Below are positions 1-5,799 of a DNA stretch of 6,329 nucleotides, one piece after another; within the stretch, counting starts at the first letter, position 1, and each line of letters opens with the position of its first letter. This DNA comes from Rickettsiales bacterium. Its GTDB lineage: Bacteria > Pseudomonadota > Alphaproteobacteria > Rs-D84. The position numbers and the translations under genes were made by a program. The notes under the pieces were generated by a model that saw only the letters and a program-made list of their open reading frames with translations, was not told where the DNA came from and searched no databases. The DNA lies in assembly GCA_031278055.1 (NCBI GenBank), contig JAITLD010000049.1:1-6329 (forward strand), written 5' to 3'.

Positions 1-1605
1 GGCCATTCCGCCAGCCATGTTCGCGGCTGGCTTTTCTTCCGGAATTTCAGCCAGCACGCAACCGGTCGTGATTATCACGCCCGCAGTCGATGCGGCCACG
101 GTCAGCGCCGTTTTCACAACTTTTGCCGGGTCGATGATTCCCATTTTCAGCATGTCGCCGTATTCCCCGGTCTGCGCGTTGTATCCATAGTTGTAATCCC
201 GCGATTCCAAAACTTTGTTCACAACGACTTCGCCGTTGATTCCGGCATTTTCCGCAATCTGCGCCATCGGCCCGGCCAATGTTTTGCGCACGATGTCTAT
301 GCCGATATTCTGCTCGTCGTTCGCGCCTTTCAGTTTTGCGAGCGCTTCGACGGCGCGCGCCAGCGCAACGCCGCCGCCGGCGACAATACCTTCCGCGACT
401 GCGGCGCGCGTGGCCGCAAGCGCGTCCTCGACGCGGTCTTTTTTCTCTTTCATTTCTATTTCAGTCATACCGCCGACTTTGATTACCGCGACGCCGCCAA
501 CCAGACGCGCCAGGCGCTCCGATAATTTTTCCTTGTCGTAATCGCTGGTCGTGATTTCAAGCGTCTTTCTGATTTCTGCCGCGCGCGCGTCAATCGCTTT
601 TTTATCGCCCGTGCCGTCGACAATCAAAGTCGTGTCTTTCGAGACGGTTATTTGTTTTGCGCCGCCCAAAACATCTGTCGTCAAATTGTCAAAAGTCATT
701 CCCATTTCATCCGATATGACGGTGGCGCCCGTCAAAACCGCAATGTCTTTCAATATCTCTTTGCGGCGATCGCCGAATCCAGGCGCTTTGACCGCGCAGA
801 TTTTAAGCCCGCCGCGCAGCCGATTCAAAATCAATGTCGCAAGCGCTTCGGATTCCACATCATCCGCGATAATCAACAGCGGCTTGCCGGATTGCGCAAT
901 CGGCTCCAAAATCGGCAACAGCGATTGCAGGTTGGAAATCTTTTTTTCCGAAACCAGAATCTGCGCCCCTTCCAGTTCGGCAATCATCTTTTCGCTGTTT
1001 GTCACGAAATAGGGCGACAGAAAACCGTGGTCAAACTGCATTCCCTGCGCGACCTCTATTTCCGTTTCTATTCCCTTGGATTCTCCGACGGTTATAACGC
1101 CTTCTTTTCCAACCTTATCCATCGCGTCCGCAATTTGTTTGCCCAATTCCGAATCGCCGTTTGCGGAAATCGCGGCAACCTGCGCGATTTCCTTGCTATC
1201 CTTGACGGGCTTTGCATGCGCGTCAATATCTGAGATAACGGCCGCCGTCGCCAAATCTATTCCGCGTTTCAAATCCATCGGGTTCATTCCGGCAGCGGAC
1301 ATTTTATATCCTTCGGCAAACATTCTTTGCGCCAAAACAGTCGCGGTTGTCGTGCCGTCGCCCGCATTGTCCCCGGCTTTTTTCGCGACGCCCGATAATA
1401 ATTTCGCGCCGATGTTTTCTTCCGGATCTTTCAGAGAAACTTCTTTTGCTACGGAAACGCCGTCTTTGGTCGCGATAGGCGATCCGTATGATTTTTCAAT
1501 TATGACGGTGCGCCCTTTGGGCCCCATCGTGATTTTTACGGCGTCAGCCAACTTGTCGACCCCGACTTTGAGTTTTTCGGTGTTGAATATAATATTTTTT
1601 GCCAT
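1..1605 (-). CDS. groEL: Chaperonin GroEL (Hsp60), C-terminus cut by window edge
   Basis: This is the large subunit of the cytoplasmic ATP-driven chaperonin, which encloses unfolded proteins in a cavity capped by GroES. The reading frame stays open for 535 codons from the ATG at 1605 to base 1 with no stop. The family is about 540-550 residues, so only about 10-15 residues are missing, and the visible end (GGMA) is the start of the usual Gly-Met tail. Family landmarks: [14 protein letters not shown] (19-32), TKDG with the ATP-site Asp48, GDGTTTATV (82-90), KDRVEDAL with the catalytic Asp394 (E. coli Asp398 equivalent), AGGGVAL (409-415) and GIIDPAK (489-495). AAAAGGAG sits 7 bases before the start. 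groES lies 98 bases upstream on the same strand. Oddities: the N-terminus is 2-3 residues shorter than in E. coli, and TTG-C replaces the usual TTE near residue 515. Identification is essentially certain. Confidence 0.98.
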   Translation of the reverse strand, partial: MAKNIIFNTEKLKVGVDKLADAVKITMGPKGRTVIIEKSYGSPIATKDGVSVAKEVSLKDPEENIGAKLLSGVAKKAGDNAGDGTTTATVLAQRMFAEGYKMSAAGMNPMDLKRGIDLATAAVISDIDAHAKPVKDSKEIAQVAAISANGDSELGKQIADAMDKVGKEGVITVGESKGIETEIEVAQGMQFDHGFLSPYFVTNSEKMIAELEGAQILVSEKKISNLQSLLPILEPIAQSGKPLLIIADDVESEALATLILNRLRGGLKICAVKAPGFGDRRKEILKDIAVLTGATVISDEMGMTFDNLTTDVLGGAKQITVSKDTTLIVDGTGDKKAIDARAAEIRKTLEITTSDYDKEKLSERLARLVGGVAVIKVGGMTEIEMKEKKDRVEDALAATRAAVAEGIVAGGGVALARAVEALAKLKGANDEQNIGIDIVRKTLAGPMAQIAENAGINGEVVVNKVLESRDYNYGYNAQTGEYGDMLKMGIIDPAKVVKTALTVAASTAGVIITTGCVLAEIPEEKPAANMAGGMA

Positions 1606-1650
1606 TTGTTCGCTCCTTTTATTTAATTGAAAATTAAAATTAAAAATTAT

Positions 1651-1710
1651 GAATTAAGAATCAATGAGTTCGCGCTTTGCGCTTAATATGAAATTCCCCA
1701 TGATTAATTC
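1651..1710 (-). promoter_or_regulatory. Stem-loop in the groES-groEL spacer
   Basis: The 98-base spacer can fold into an imperfect stem. GAATTAA (1651-1657) pairs with TTAATTC (1704-1710), and after a 3-base bulge TCA (1661-1663) pairs with TGA (1701-1703). A small GCGC-TTT-GCGC hairpin (1672-1682) sits in the loop. The outer arm covers the groES stop codon. There is no U-run to make it a terminator. It may be a processing or stability element that sets the groES:groEL ratio, but the AT-rich outer pairing could be chance. Confidence 0.3.
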
Positions 1711-1979
1711 ATAATCCCCAATATGTCAGTTTCTTTTATAAGAATATAATCTTTTCCATCCAATTTGACTTCGTTCGCGCTGGACGCCCATTTGCCAAAC
1801 AAAACGATATCGCCTTTATTTACGGACATCGGCTCGTCTTTCAGTCCGGGGCCCGCGGCGATGACTTTTCCATTCGACGGTTTTTCTTTTGCGGTATCGG
1901 GGATAATTATGCCGCCCGCGGTTTTATCCTGTTCCTCTATGCGTTCTAGCAAGACATAGTTATGTAATGGTTTCAGCAT
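1704..1979 (-). CDS. groES: Co-chaperonin GroES (Hsp10)
   Basis: This is the heptameric lid of the GroEL chaperonin; it binds the GroEL apical domains through a mobile loop. The 91-residue product has the normal family length. It opens with [11 protein letters not shown], carries the mobile loop at about 16-33 with the hydrophobic GroEL-binding segment GGIIIP (22-27), then GKVIAAGPG, and closes with GDIVLFGKW and [12 protein letters not shown], all typical GroES features. AGGAG lies 7 bases before the ATG. It is the first gene of the leftward groES-groEL operon, with a probable promoter at 2056-2088 and a leader of roughly 70 bases. No CIRCE (HrcA) operator is visible upstream. Confidence 0.98.
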   Translation of the reverse strand: MLKPLHNYVLLERIEEQDKTAGGIIIPDTAKEKPSNGKVIAAGPGLKDEPMSVNKGDIVLFGKWASSANEVKLDGKDYILIKETDILGIMN

Positions 1980-2006
1980 TTATTTTCTCCTTTAATTTAT
2001 TTATCG

Positions 2007-2045
2007 GGTCGCGCGAACCTCGACTGCGGCTTTCTTGCGCGTACC
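2007..2045 (-). promoter_or_regulatory. Stem-loop in the groES 5' leader
   Basis: In the leader expected from the groES promoter, GGT plus CGCGC (2007-2014) pairs with GCGCG plus ACC (2037-2045) across a single bulged base, enclosing a 22-base loop. The GC-rich stem of 8 pairs stands out in an AT-rich leader. It does not cover the groES ribosome binding site, so it is not an obvious thermosensor; a role in mRNA stability is possible. The right arm overlaps the -35 of the opposing HIT promoter. Confidence 0.35.
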
Positions 2046-2063
2046 GGTTTATTCGATTATAAT
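2035..2063 (+). promoter_or_regulatory. Probable promoter of the HIT-DUF167 operon
   Basis: TTGCGC (2035-2040), a 17-base spacer and a perfect TATAAT (2058-2063) point rightwards, about 70 bases before the HIT start codon. The -10 overlaps the opposing groES -10: the shared core ATTATAAT (2056-2063) is a perfect palindrome and reads TATAAT on both strands. Confidence 0.55.
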
Positions 2064-2088
2064 ATAGAACAAAAAGAAATGATTTCAA
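2056..2088 (-). promoter_or_regulatory. Probable groESL promoter
   Basis: Reading leftwards, TTGAAA (complement of 2083-2088) is followed 16 bases later by TATATT (complement of 2061-2066), with a perfect TATAAT overlapping it (complement of 2056-2061, spacing 21). The GTTGAAA at the -35 also resembles the heat-shock sigma-32 -35 box, but no matching CCCCAT-like -10 is present. A housekeeping-type promoter is therefore the simpler reading. No CIRCE inverted repeat was found between here and groES. Confidence 0.55.
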
Positions 2089-2133
2089 CCCTTTTCGCGC
2101 GTGCGAAAAAAATTAAAGTAAAAAGGATGGGAA

Positions 2134-2466
2134 ATGTATGACAAAAATAATATTTTTGCAAAAATAATCCGTGGTGAAATTCCATGCAAAAAGATCTCGG
2201 AAACGATACACACCATGGCATTCGATGATTTGCGCCCGCAGGCGCGGATTCACATTCTGGTCATACCGAAGGGCGGGTATGAAAATCTGCCGGACTTTGT
2301 AGAAAACGCGACTGAGGCCGAAAAAAAGGATTTTTGGAATATGGTTATCTCGATTGCCGATAAGGCTGATGTTCGCGGAAATTTCAGAATGGTCGCCAAT
2401 ACCGGCGTCGGCGCCGGACAGAGCGTGCAGCATTTCCATGTTCATGTAATGAGCGGGGACCTATGA
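2134..2466 (+). CDS. HIT-family nucleotide-binding hydrolase (Hint type)
   Basis: This is a small histidine-triad protein of the Hint branch, which in characterised members hydrolyses nucleoside phosphoramidates and acyl-adenylates in the cytoplasm. The physiological substrate here is unknown. The 110-residue product has the usual length and opening (NIFAKIIRGEIP), the central RIHILVIPK strand (38-46), and the signature GAGQSVQHFHVHV with His100, His102 and His104; the middle one is the family nucleophile. AAAAGGA lies 6 bases before the ATG. Its stop overlaps the next start as ATGA, so it is translationally coupled to the DUF167 gene. It is divergent from groES and shares its promoter region. 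The similarity looks closest to alphaproteobacterial HIT proteins. Confidence 0.93.
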   Translation: MYDKNNIFAKIIRGEIPCKKISETIHTMAFDDLRPQARIHILVIPKGGYENLPDFVENATEAEKKDFWNMVISIADKADVRGNFRMVANTGVGAGQSVQHFHVHVMSGDL

Positions 2467-2681
2467 TTTGCAATGTTAAGGTTTATCCGCGCGCAAAGCG
2501 AAATTGCATGTCGGTTGGCGCCGATATCAGGATTTGGATGACCGCAAAGCCTGTCGATGGCGCCGCCAATGATGCCGCGATAAAGCGCCTGGCCGAATAT
2601 TTTAATGTTCCTAAATCAAAGATTAAAATAATCTGCGGTGAAAAATCCAGGATTAAAACCGTAGAAATAGATTTGGATTAG
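2463..2681 (+). CDS. DUF167 / YggU family protein (UPF0235)
   Basis: This is a small conserved protein of unknown biochemical function. The family signature is clear: an N-terminal V-x-VYPRAK strand, AKPVDGAAN (28-36; family ApPvdGkAN), a helix followed by a VPKSKIKII strand, and GEKSRIK (59-65; family G-x-x-sR-x-K). At 72 residues it is shorter than the common 90-100, lacking the usual N-terminal extension and having a shortened first hairpin. It starts inside the HIT stop codon (ATGA), with no separate Shine-Dalgarno needed, so it is translated by coupling. Family assignment is firm; function is not known. Confidence 0.88.
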   Translation: MICNVKVYPRAKRNCMSVGADIRIWMTAKPVDGAANDAAIKRLAEYFNVPKSKIKIICGEKSRIKTVEIDLD

Positions 2682-2943
2682 ATTTAATTTTCTCATAGAA
2701 AAAAATATCGGGCGCACGCCCAAATAAAAAAACTGTCAGTTTGAATATATTTCATATTTCCGAAAGCGAAAAATAAATTATCATTATTAATTAAGGTGCT
2801 TGCGCGCCCTAAATAAATTTAAGGGCCCCAAAAAATATCTTCGACAATTGAGTCAAATTAAAAAATCTATTAAAAGATAATTTTTATCGATTTCTGCCAG
2901 TCTGTATTTTTTTTCCCATGGTCATAAGTTATCAGACATATAC
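2682..2943. other. AT-rich spacer with two GC-rich inverted repeats, no gene seen
   Basis: No coding region on either strand is convincing. The spacer holds a perfect GGGCG-CA-CGCCC inverted repeat (2710-2721) and a second GC patch around 2795-2838, where GCCC and GGGC flank an AT core. On the plus strand the first repeat is followed by A-rich sequence, so it is a poor terminator for the HIT operon. On the minus strand it is followed by a T-run and would suit leftward transcripts, although no minus-strand gene is present. The end of the HIT operon transcript is not clearly marked. Confidence 0.4.
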
Positions 2944-2971
2944 TTGACAAAATAAAAATATATGCTATATT
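2944..2971 (+). promoter_or_regulatory. Strong sigma-70 type promoter of the envelope operon
   Basis: A perfect TTGACA (2944-2949), a 16-base spacer and TATATT (2966-2971) preceded by TGC (extended -10) lie about 25 bases before the start codon at 2996. This is the best match to consensus in the window. An inverted repeat CATATA (2937-2942) / TATATG (2959-2964) brackets the -35 and could be an operator, but it is AT-rich and short. Confidence 0.75.
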
Positions 2972-2995
2972 TTATCTACAAGTAGAGGTTTATCT

Positions 2996-3697
2996 ATGGA
3001 TAAAACGAGAAAAAAAGAGATTTTGGCAAACGCTTCCGACGTGATTAAGCAGAAAAAAACAAACTGGTTTGACCGCGCGGGGTGTTGGATTGGGCGTCAA
3101 GCGCGCGCGTTCTGGAAATGGTTGCGTGGTCGTGACAGGCTCGTATTTTTTAATATTTTGTTGCTCGCTCTCGTTTGCGCCATGTTGTTCGTCATGTTTG
3201 GCAATGCGAAAAAGCAGAAGACATCGGGTGCGCGCGCGCAGGTTCGCCAAACGCAGCAGGTCCTGCGCCCGCGTTCTAAACCGCAGGTTTTTAATATGTC
3301 GAGACCGACGGTTGTTGTTTATAGAAATGGCGTTCCAATGTCTGCGGCCAAACACGCGGCGCGTCGCCCAAAACAAAAAACTATAACCTTGCCGCTCCGG
3401 CGCGAAGTTCCCATTGTTAAAAAGTCCGTGGCCGGCGGCATAATCATTGATGGAATGCGCCGAAGCGCGCGGCTGGCGCCCATGACAACCGTAAACGGCA
3501 GCTTGATTTTGCAGAATATGCGCAGTTATACTCTGCCATGCGGAACTAAAATCAATGGGGATTTGTTTCTGCGGAATGTGGCGTTGCTGAAATTCTGCGG
3601 TTGTTTCGAAGTCAGGGGCGACATCTATGTTTCAAGGGATTCGTCGTTCGGTCCGATTCCAAAAGACGCGTATCTTGGCGGACAAGTTATATTCTAG
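2996..3697 (+). CDS. Membrane-anchored protein with C-terminal ~20-residue solenoid repeats, unknown function
   Basis: I do not recognise this as a named family. The 233-residue product has a basic, tryptophan-rich N-terminus (1-47), one hydrophobic membrane segment at about 48-69, and a very basic low-complexity linker (70-135). The C-terminal part is built from repeats of [VIL]-x-G-x-[LIV]-x-[LIVF] at 145, 166, 186, 206 and 227. The last four are each preceded by [LFI]-[PAC]-x4 exactly six residues before. This matches the general LPxxLxVxGxLxL style of bacterial leucine-rich or beta-solenoid repeats. The likely topology is a short cytoplasmic N-terminus with the repeats outside the inner membrane, although flanking charges do not settle it. 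AGAGG lies 7 bases before the ATG. It is the first gene of a two-gene operon with a beta-barrel protein, suggesting an envelope role. Confidence 0.8.
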   Translation: MDKTRKKEILANASDVIKQKKTNWFDRAGCWIGRQARAFWKWLRGRDRLVFFNILLLALVCAMLFVMFGNAKKQKTSGARAQVRQTQQVLRPRSKPQVFNMSRPTVVVYRNGVPMSAAKHAARRPKQKTITLPLRREVPIVKKSVAGGIIIDGMRRSARLAPMTTVNGSLILQNMRSYTLPCGTKINGDLFLRNVALLKFCGCFEVRGDIYVSRDSSFGPIPKDAYLGGQVIF

Positions 3698-3715
3698 CAG
3701 GAATGGAGGGCGAAA

Positions 3716-4369
3716 ATGAAAAAATTTATTTTGGCACTAATGATGTTTTGCGCAATCGTATCCGACGGATTCGCAAAGGAGACGGCGAAAAATAAAATCA
3801 CGTCCGGTTCGTCCGAGGCATCTTCTTCAAATACCGGCGCGATCGGTTTTGCCACGGTCGGAACAGGTCTGTTGGCCGGTTTCAAACCGGATGGCAGTCC
3901 GGTCGGGCTTTACGGCGGATTCGCGTTGTTTAATCTGAATTTATCCTCGTTCGAGGAGGAATTTGCCGTAATCGGCGGGAACCAAACGGACCGTATTATC
4001 ATAAAGGACGGGTCTTACACATATAAAATCGGCGTGTTTTCACCGATGAATTTCAACAGCAAGATATTTTTCGGGATTGCTTTGAACATGCGCAAGGCGA
4101 ACGAGAATGGAAAAATTCGTTTGGGCGACGGACGCGATGAACTCTATGTCAGAAACGAGACATCCTTGAAATCCGTCGATATCGATTTCTTCGTTCCATT
4201 CAAAATGGATTTTGCAAAAGGTCAAAATTTGGTTTTTCAATTCGGATTGCAGTTAATGCCAGGTAATGAGGATAAAATTAACATAGACAGCTTTAATGGT
4301 GGGACCGGCAAGGCAAAAATATCAAACCGCGGCGTCGGTTTGACATTATCGGCCGGATTCATGTTTTAA
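3716..4369 (+). CDS. Secreted protein, predicted outer-membrane beta-barrel
   Basis: I do not recognise a named family. The 217-residue product begins with a classical signal peptide (MKK, hydrophobic core, likely cleavage after Ala20 of DGFA). A Ser-rich linker (about 29-40) follows. The rest alternates hydrophobic and polar residues with glycines, as in transmembrane beta-strands: about 62-73, 103-109, 115-124, 154-163 and 171-181. The final strand at 206-217 ends ...SAGFMF with a terminal Phe, the usual signal for outer-membrane assembly by the BAM complex. Size suits a small barrel of about 8 strands. GGAGGG lies 5 bases before the ATG and the upstream gene ends 18 bases earlier, so the two are cotranscribed. 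No terminator is visible after it. Surface protein or adhesin-like roles are possible but unsupported. Confidence 0.8.
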   Translation: MKKFILALMMFCAIVSDGFAKETAKNKITSGSSEASSSNTGAIGFATVGTGLLAGFKPDGSPVGLYGGFALFNLNLSSFEEEFAVIGGNQTDRIIIKDGSYTYKIGVFSPMNFNSKIFFGIALNMRKANENGKIRLGDGRDELYVRNETSLKSVDIDFFVPFKMDFAKGQNLVFQFGLQLMPGNEDKINIDSFNGGTGKAKISNRGVGLTLSAGFMF

Positions 4370-4388
4370 TTCATAATTTATAATTTAT

Positions 4389-4417
4389 TTGCAATCCGTA
4401 AAGTATGTGTGTATAAT
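4389..4417 (+). promoter_or_regulatory. Promoter of the rpsF-rpsR-rplI operon
   Basis: TTGCAA (4389-4394), a 17-base spacer and a perfect TATAAT (4412-4417) form a near-consensus housekeeping promoter. Transcription would begin near 4424, giving a leader of about 54 bases before rpsF. It starts only 20 bases after the preceding stop codon. Confidence 0.75.
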
Positions 4418-4429
4418 CGCAGGAATCCT

Positions 4430-4452
4430 GCCGTCGGCGAAATGTCGTCGGC
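4430..4452 (+). promoter_or_regulatory. rpsF leader hairpin, possible S6:S18 autoregulatory site
   Basis: GCCGTCGGC (4430-4438) and GTCGTCGGC (4444-4452) form a GC-rich hairpin in the rpsF leader. An alternative fold pairs 4434-4440 with 4445-4451 and leaves CCG (4431-4433) as a one-sided bulge closed by G4430-C4452. A bulged CCG next to a hairpin is the hallmark of the known S6:S18 leader motif, in which the S6-S18 complex represses its own mRNA. The outer helix of that motif is not convincing here, so the assignment is tentative. Confidence 0.4.
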
Positions 4453-4477
4453 TCTAAATGAACCAAAGGAAAATAAA

Positions 4478-4819
4478 ATGGCTTTTTACGAAAGCGTGAT
4501 GGTGTTTCGCGGCGACCTCACAGAATCGCAGGTTAGGGACAAGGCGGCGAAATTTACCGAAATAATCAAGGAATTAAAAGGTGCGGTTAAATCCAGCGAG
4601 TTCTGGGGGCTGAGGAATCTGGCCTATGTAATCCGCAAAAACAAGCGCGCGCATTATGTCATGCTGAACATCGAATTGGATGGAGCGCAAGTCGCGGAAT
4701 ACGAAAGACGTCTTCGAATTGACGAGGATGTCATTCGCTTTCTGAACGTGCGCGTTGTCAAATTGTCCGACATTCCGTCGGTCATGATGGGGAAATCCGA
4801 TAACGAGGAGGATAAATAA
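4478..4819 (+). CDS. rpsF: 30S ribosomal protein S6
   Basis: S6 binds with S18 to the central domain of 16S rRNA on the platform of the small subunit. The family pattern is complete: [16 protein letters not shown] at the N-terminus, [17 protein letters not shown] (about 39-55), HYVMLNIE, and the [19 protein letters not shown] strand-helix region (about 74-94). The product is 113 residues with a short acidic tail, somewhat shorter than the E. coli protein. The ATG at 4478 is chosen because AAAGGA lies 7 bases upstream and the homologous N-terminus begins exactly there. An in-frame ATG at 4409 lies before the expected transcription start and is not credible. Its stop codon overlaps the rpsR start by one base (TAATG). 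Confidence 0.97.
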   Translation: MAFYESVMVFRGDLTESQVRDKAAKFTEIIKELKGAVKSSEFWGLRNLAYVIRKNKRAHYVMLNIELDGAQVAEYERRLRIDEDVIRFLNVRVVKLSDIPSVMMGKSDNEEDK

Positions 4820-5046
4820 TGGCTGTTCGTGCGGCGATATTTCGCAAAAAAACAAATCCGTTAAAGGGCAGGGTTATCGATTATAAAGATACCAAGACTC
4901 TGATGCATTATATTTCCGAACGCGGAAAAATCGTTCCCTCGCGTATTTCCGGCGTGTCGCAAAAAGACCAGCGGAAATTGACGCAGGCAATCAAACGCGC
5001 GCGGCATTTGGGATTAATGCCGTTCGTTAGGAATAATTTGGGCTGA
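4819..5046 (+). CDS. rpsR: 30S ribosomal protein S18
   Basis: S18 is the partner of S6 in the small-subunit platform. The 75-residue product has the normal length and signature: [19 protein letters not shown], then [15 protein letters not shown], then [15 protein letters not shown] near the C-terminus. The N-terminal region FRKKTNP lacks the cysteines found in zinc-binding S18 versions. The start overlaps the rpsF stop by one base, and GAGGAGG, the strongest ribosome binding site in the operon, sits 7 bases upstream. This fits the equal production needed for the S6-S18 complex. Confidence 0.98.
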   Translation: MAVRAAIFRKKTNPLKGRVIDYKDTKTLMHYISERGKIVPSRISGVSQKDQRKLTQAIKRARHLGLMPFVRNNLG

Positions 5047-5062
5047 GCCCCTAACTTGGATG

Positions 5063-5091
5063 ATTATCGGCTTATGTCAACGGCTGATAGT
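5063..5091 (+). promoter_or_regulatory. Hairpin between rpsR and rplI
   Basis: ATTATCGGC (5063-5071) pairs with GCTGATAGT (5083-5091 region) in a 9-pair stem with two G-U wobbles and an 11-base loop. It lies in the 64-base rpsR-rplI gap and ends 6 bases before the rplI Shine-Dalgarno. It is followed by A-rich sequence rather than a U-run, so it is not a classic terminator. It may be an mRNA processing or stability element. Confidence 0.4.
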
Positions 5092-5110
5092 TAAAAAAAG
5101 GACAGATGAA

Positions 5111-5677
5111 ATGAAAATAATACTGATGCAGAAAATTACGAAACTCGGCAATATAGGCGACGCAGTAGATGTCGCGACGGGATATGCCAGGAACTGTTTA
5201 ATCCCGAATGGAAAGGCCATGCGCTGGTCTAGGGAAAATCTTTCAACATTCGAATCGCAAAAGGCCGGATTGTTGGCCCGTCACGAATCGGAAAAGAAAA
5301 AATCCGAGGCGGATCTGCCGAAGGTAGAATCCGCAAAACTGCATCTGATTCGCAGCGCCGGTGATACGGGTCATTTGTATGGCAGCGTATCCAGTCGTGA
5401 CATCGCGTGTCTGATTAAGGATTTAACCGGCGTCGAACTGGCGTCCGAACAGATTTTGTTGGGCCAGCCGATTAAGGAGATAGGCGTATGGAATATAAAA
5501 ATCGCGCTTCATCCGGACGTTGTGGCCAATGTAAAGGTTTATGTCGCGCAGACGCAAGATGGGATTGAGGCCCTGATTGCAGGCAAGGACATAAGGAAAG
5601 AAACGAACGATGAAGTAAGCGGGCCAAAAGATGAGCCTGCGAAACAATCGCCGGAACAACCAGATGGGCAAGAATAA
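5111..5677 (+). CDS. rplI: 50S ribosomal protein L9
   Basis: L9 binds 23S rRNA at the base of the L1 stalk through two domains joined by a long helix. The N-terminal domain matches the family signature (LGNIGDAVDVATGYARN then LIPNGKA, residues 12-36). A charged connecting helix covers about 45-75. The C-terminal domain contains HLYGSVSSRDIA and the PIKEIGVWNIKIALHPDV region. A hydrophilic tail of about 40 residues rich in Glu, Lys and Pro brings the length to 188; E. coli L9 has 149, while alphaproteobacterial ones are often near 190. Cys29 occupies a position normally Phe or Tyr in the signature (N-[FY]-L). The ATG at 5111 is supported by AAGGA 8 bases upstream and by the family N-terminus; an in-frame ATG at 5060 would add 17 non-family residues. 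Confidence 0.96.
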   Translation: MKIILMQKITKLGNIGDAVDVATGYARNCLIPNGKAMRWSRENLSTFESQKAGLLARHESEKKKSEADLPKVESAKLHLIRSAGDTGHLYGSVSSRDIACLIKDLTGVELASEQILLGQPIKEIGVWNIKIALHPDVVANVKVYVAQTQDGIEALIAGKDIRKETNDEVSGPKDEPAKQSPEQPDGQE

Positions 5678-5694
5678 TAATCATGTTATAATTT

Positions 5695-5743
5695 GAGTTC
5701 AGAGTTTAGAGTTAAATTATTAATCTCTGCTAACTCTGGACTC
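5695..5743 (+). terminator. Large hairpin after rplI, possible operon terminator
   Basis: Within the left part of the repeat element, GAGT-CAGAGTT-AGAG (5695-5711) pairs with CTCT-AACTCTG-ACTC (5725-5743). The stem has about 15 pairs, one T-G wobble, a small internal loop and a 13-base AT loop. It begins 17 bases after the rplI stop. Only TCTTGTC follows instead of a real U-run, so Rho-independent termination is uncertain, but it could protect the mRNA 3' end. Confidence 0.4.
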
Positions 5744-5779
5744 TCTTGTCGGTTTCCATGTTTCAATAAAATAGACCCT

Positions 5780-5799
5780 ATTCCCGCCTACGCGGGAAT
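5780..5799. repeat. dRS3-like palindrome ATTCCC-N8-GGGAAT
   Basis: ATTCCCGC (5780-5787), a CTAC loop and GCGGGAAT (5792-5799) form a perfect 8-base palindrome, followed by GACA. It fits exactly the ATTCCC-N8-GGGAAT layout of the Neisseria dRS3 repeat and of similar short palindromes dispersed in many bacterial genomes. It lies near the centre of the 12-mer element, so it may be its core or a later insertion. Confidence 0.7.

Noticed and set aside
215..1630. Several long plus-strand open frames opposite groEL
   Set aside because: They are antisense shadows of groEL: low-complexity Ser/Ala/Arg-rich translations, no ribosome binding sites, and the minus strand encodes an unmistakable GroEL.
2113..2445. 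Minus-strand frame of 110 codons opposite the HIT gene
   Set aside because: It is the complement of a clear HIT-family gene, with no family similarity and no ribosome binding site.
3069..3386. Overlapping plus-strand frame inside the membrane-anchored repeat protein gene
   Set aside because: Out of frame with the gene that has the promoter, ribosome binding site and coherent membrane and repeat architecture; the translation is Arg/Cys-rich noise.
4409..4477. In-frame upstream start for rpsF at 4409
   Set aside because: It lies within or before the -10 box, would add residues absent from the S6 family, and lacks a ribosome binding site.
5075..5080. Minus-strand TTGACA in the rpsR-rplI gap
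   Set aside because: No acceptable -10 at 16-18 bases and no minus-strand gene to its left.
5060..5110. In-frame upstream start for rplI at 5060
   Set aside because: It adds 17 non-family residues and lies in the rpsR-rplI hairpin; the start at 5111 has a good ribosome binding site and the exact L9 N-terminus.
5684..5692. TGTTATAAT, an extended -10 just after rplI
   Set aside because: No -35 is evident and no gene follows within the next 370 bases; it could be chance in AT-rich repeat sequence.
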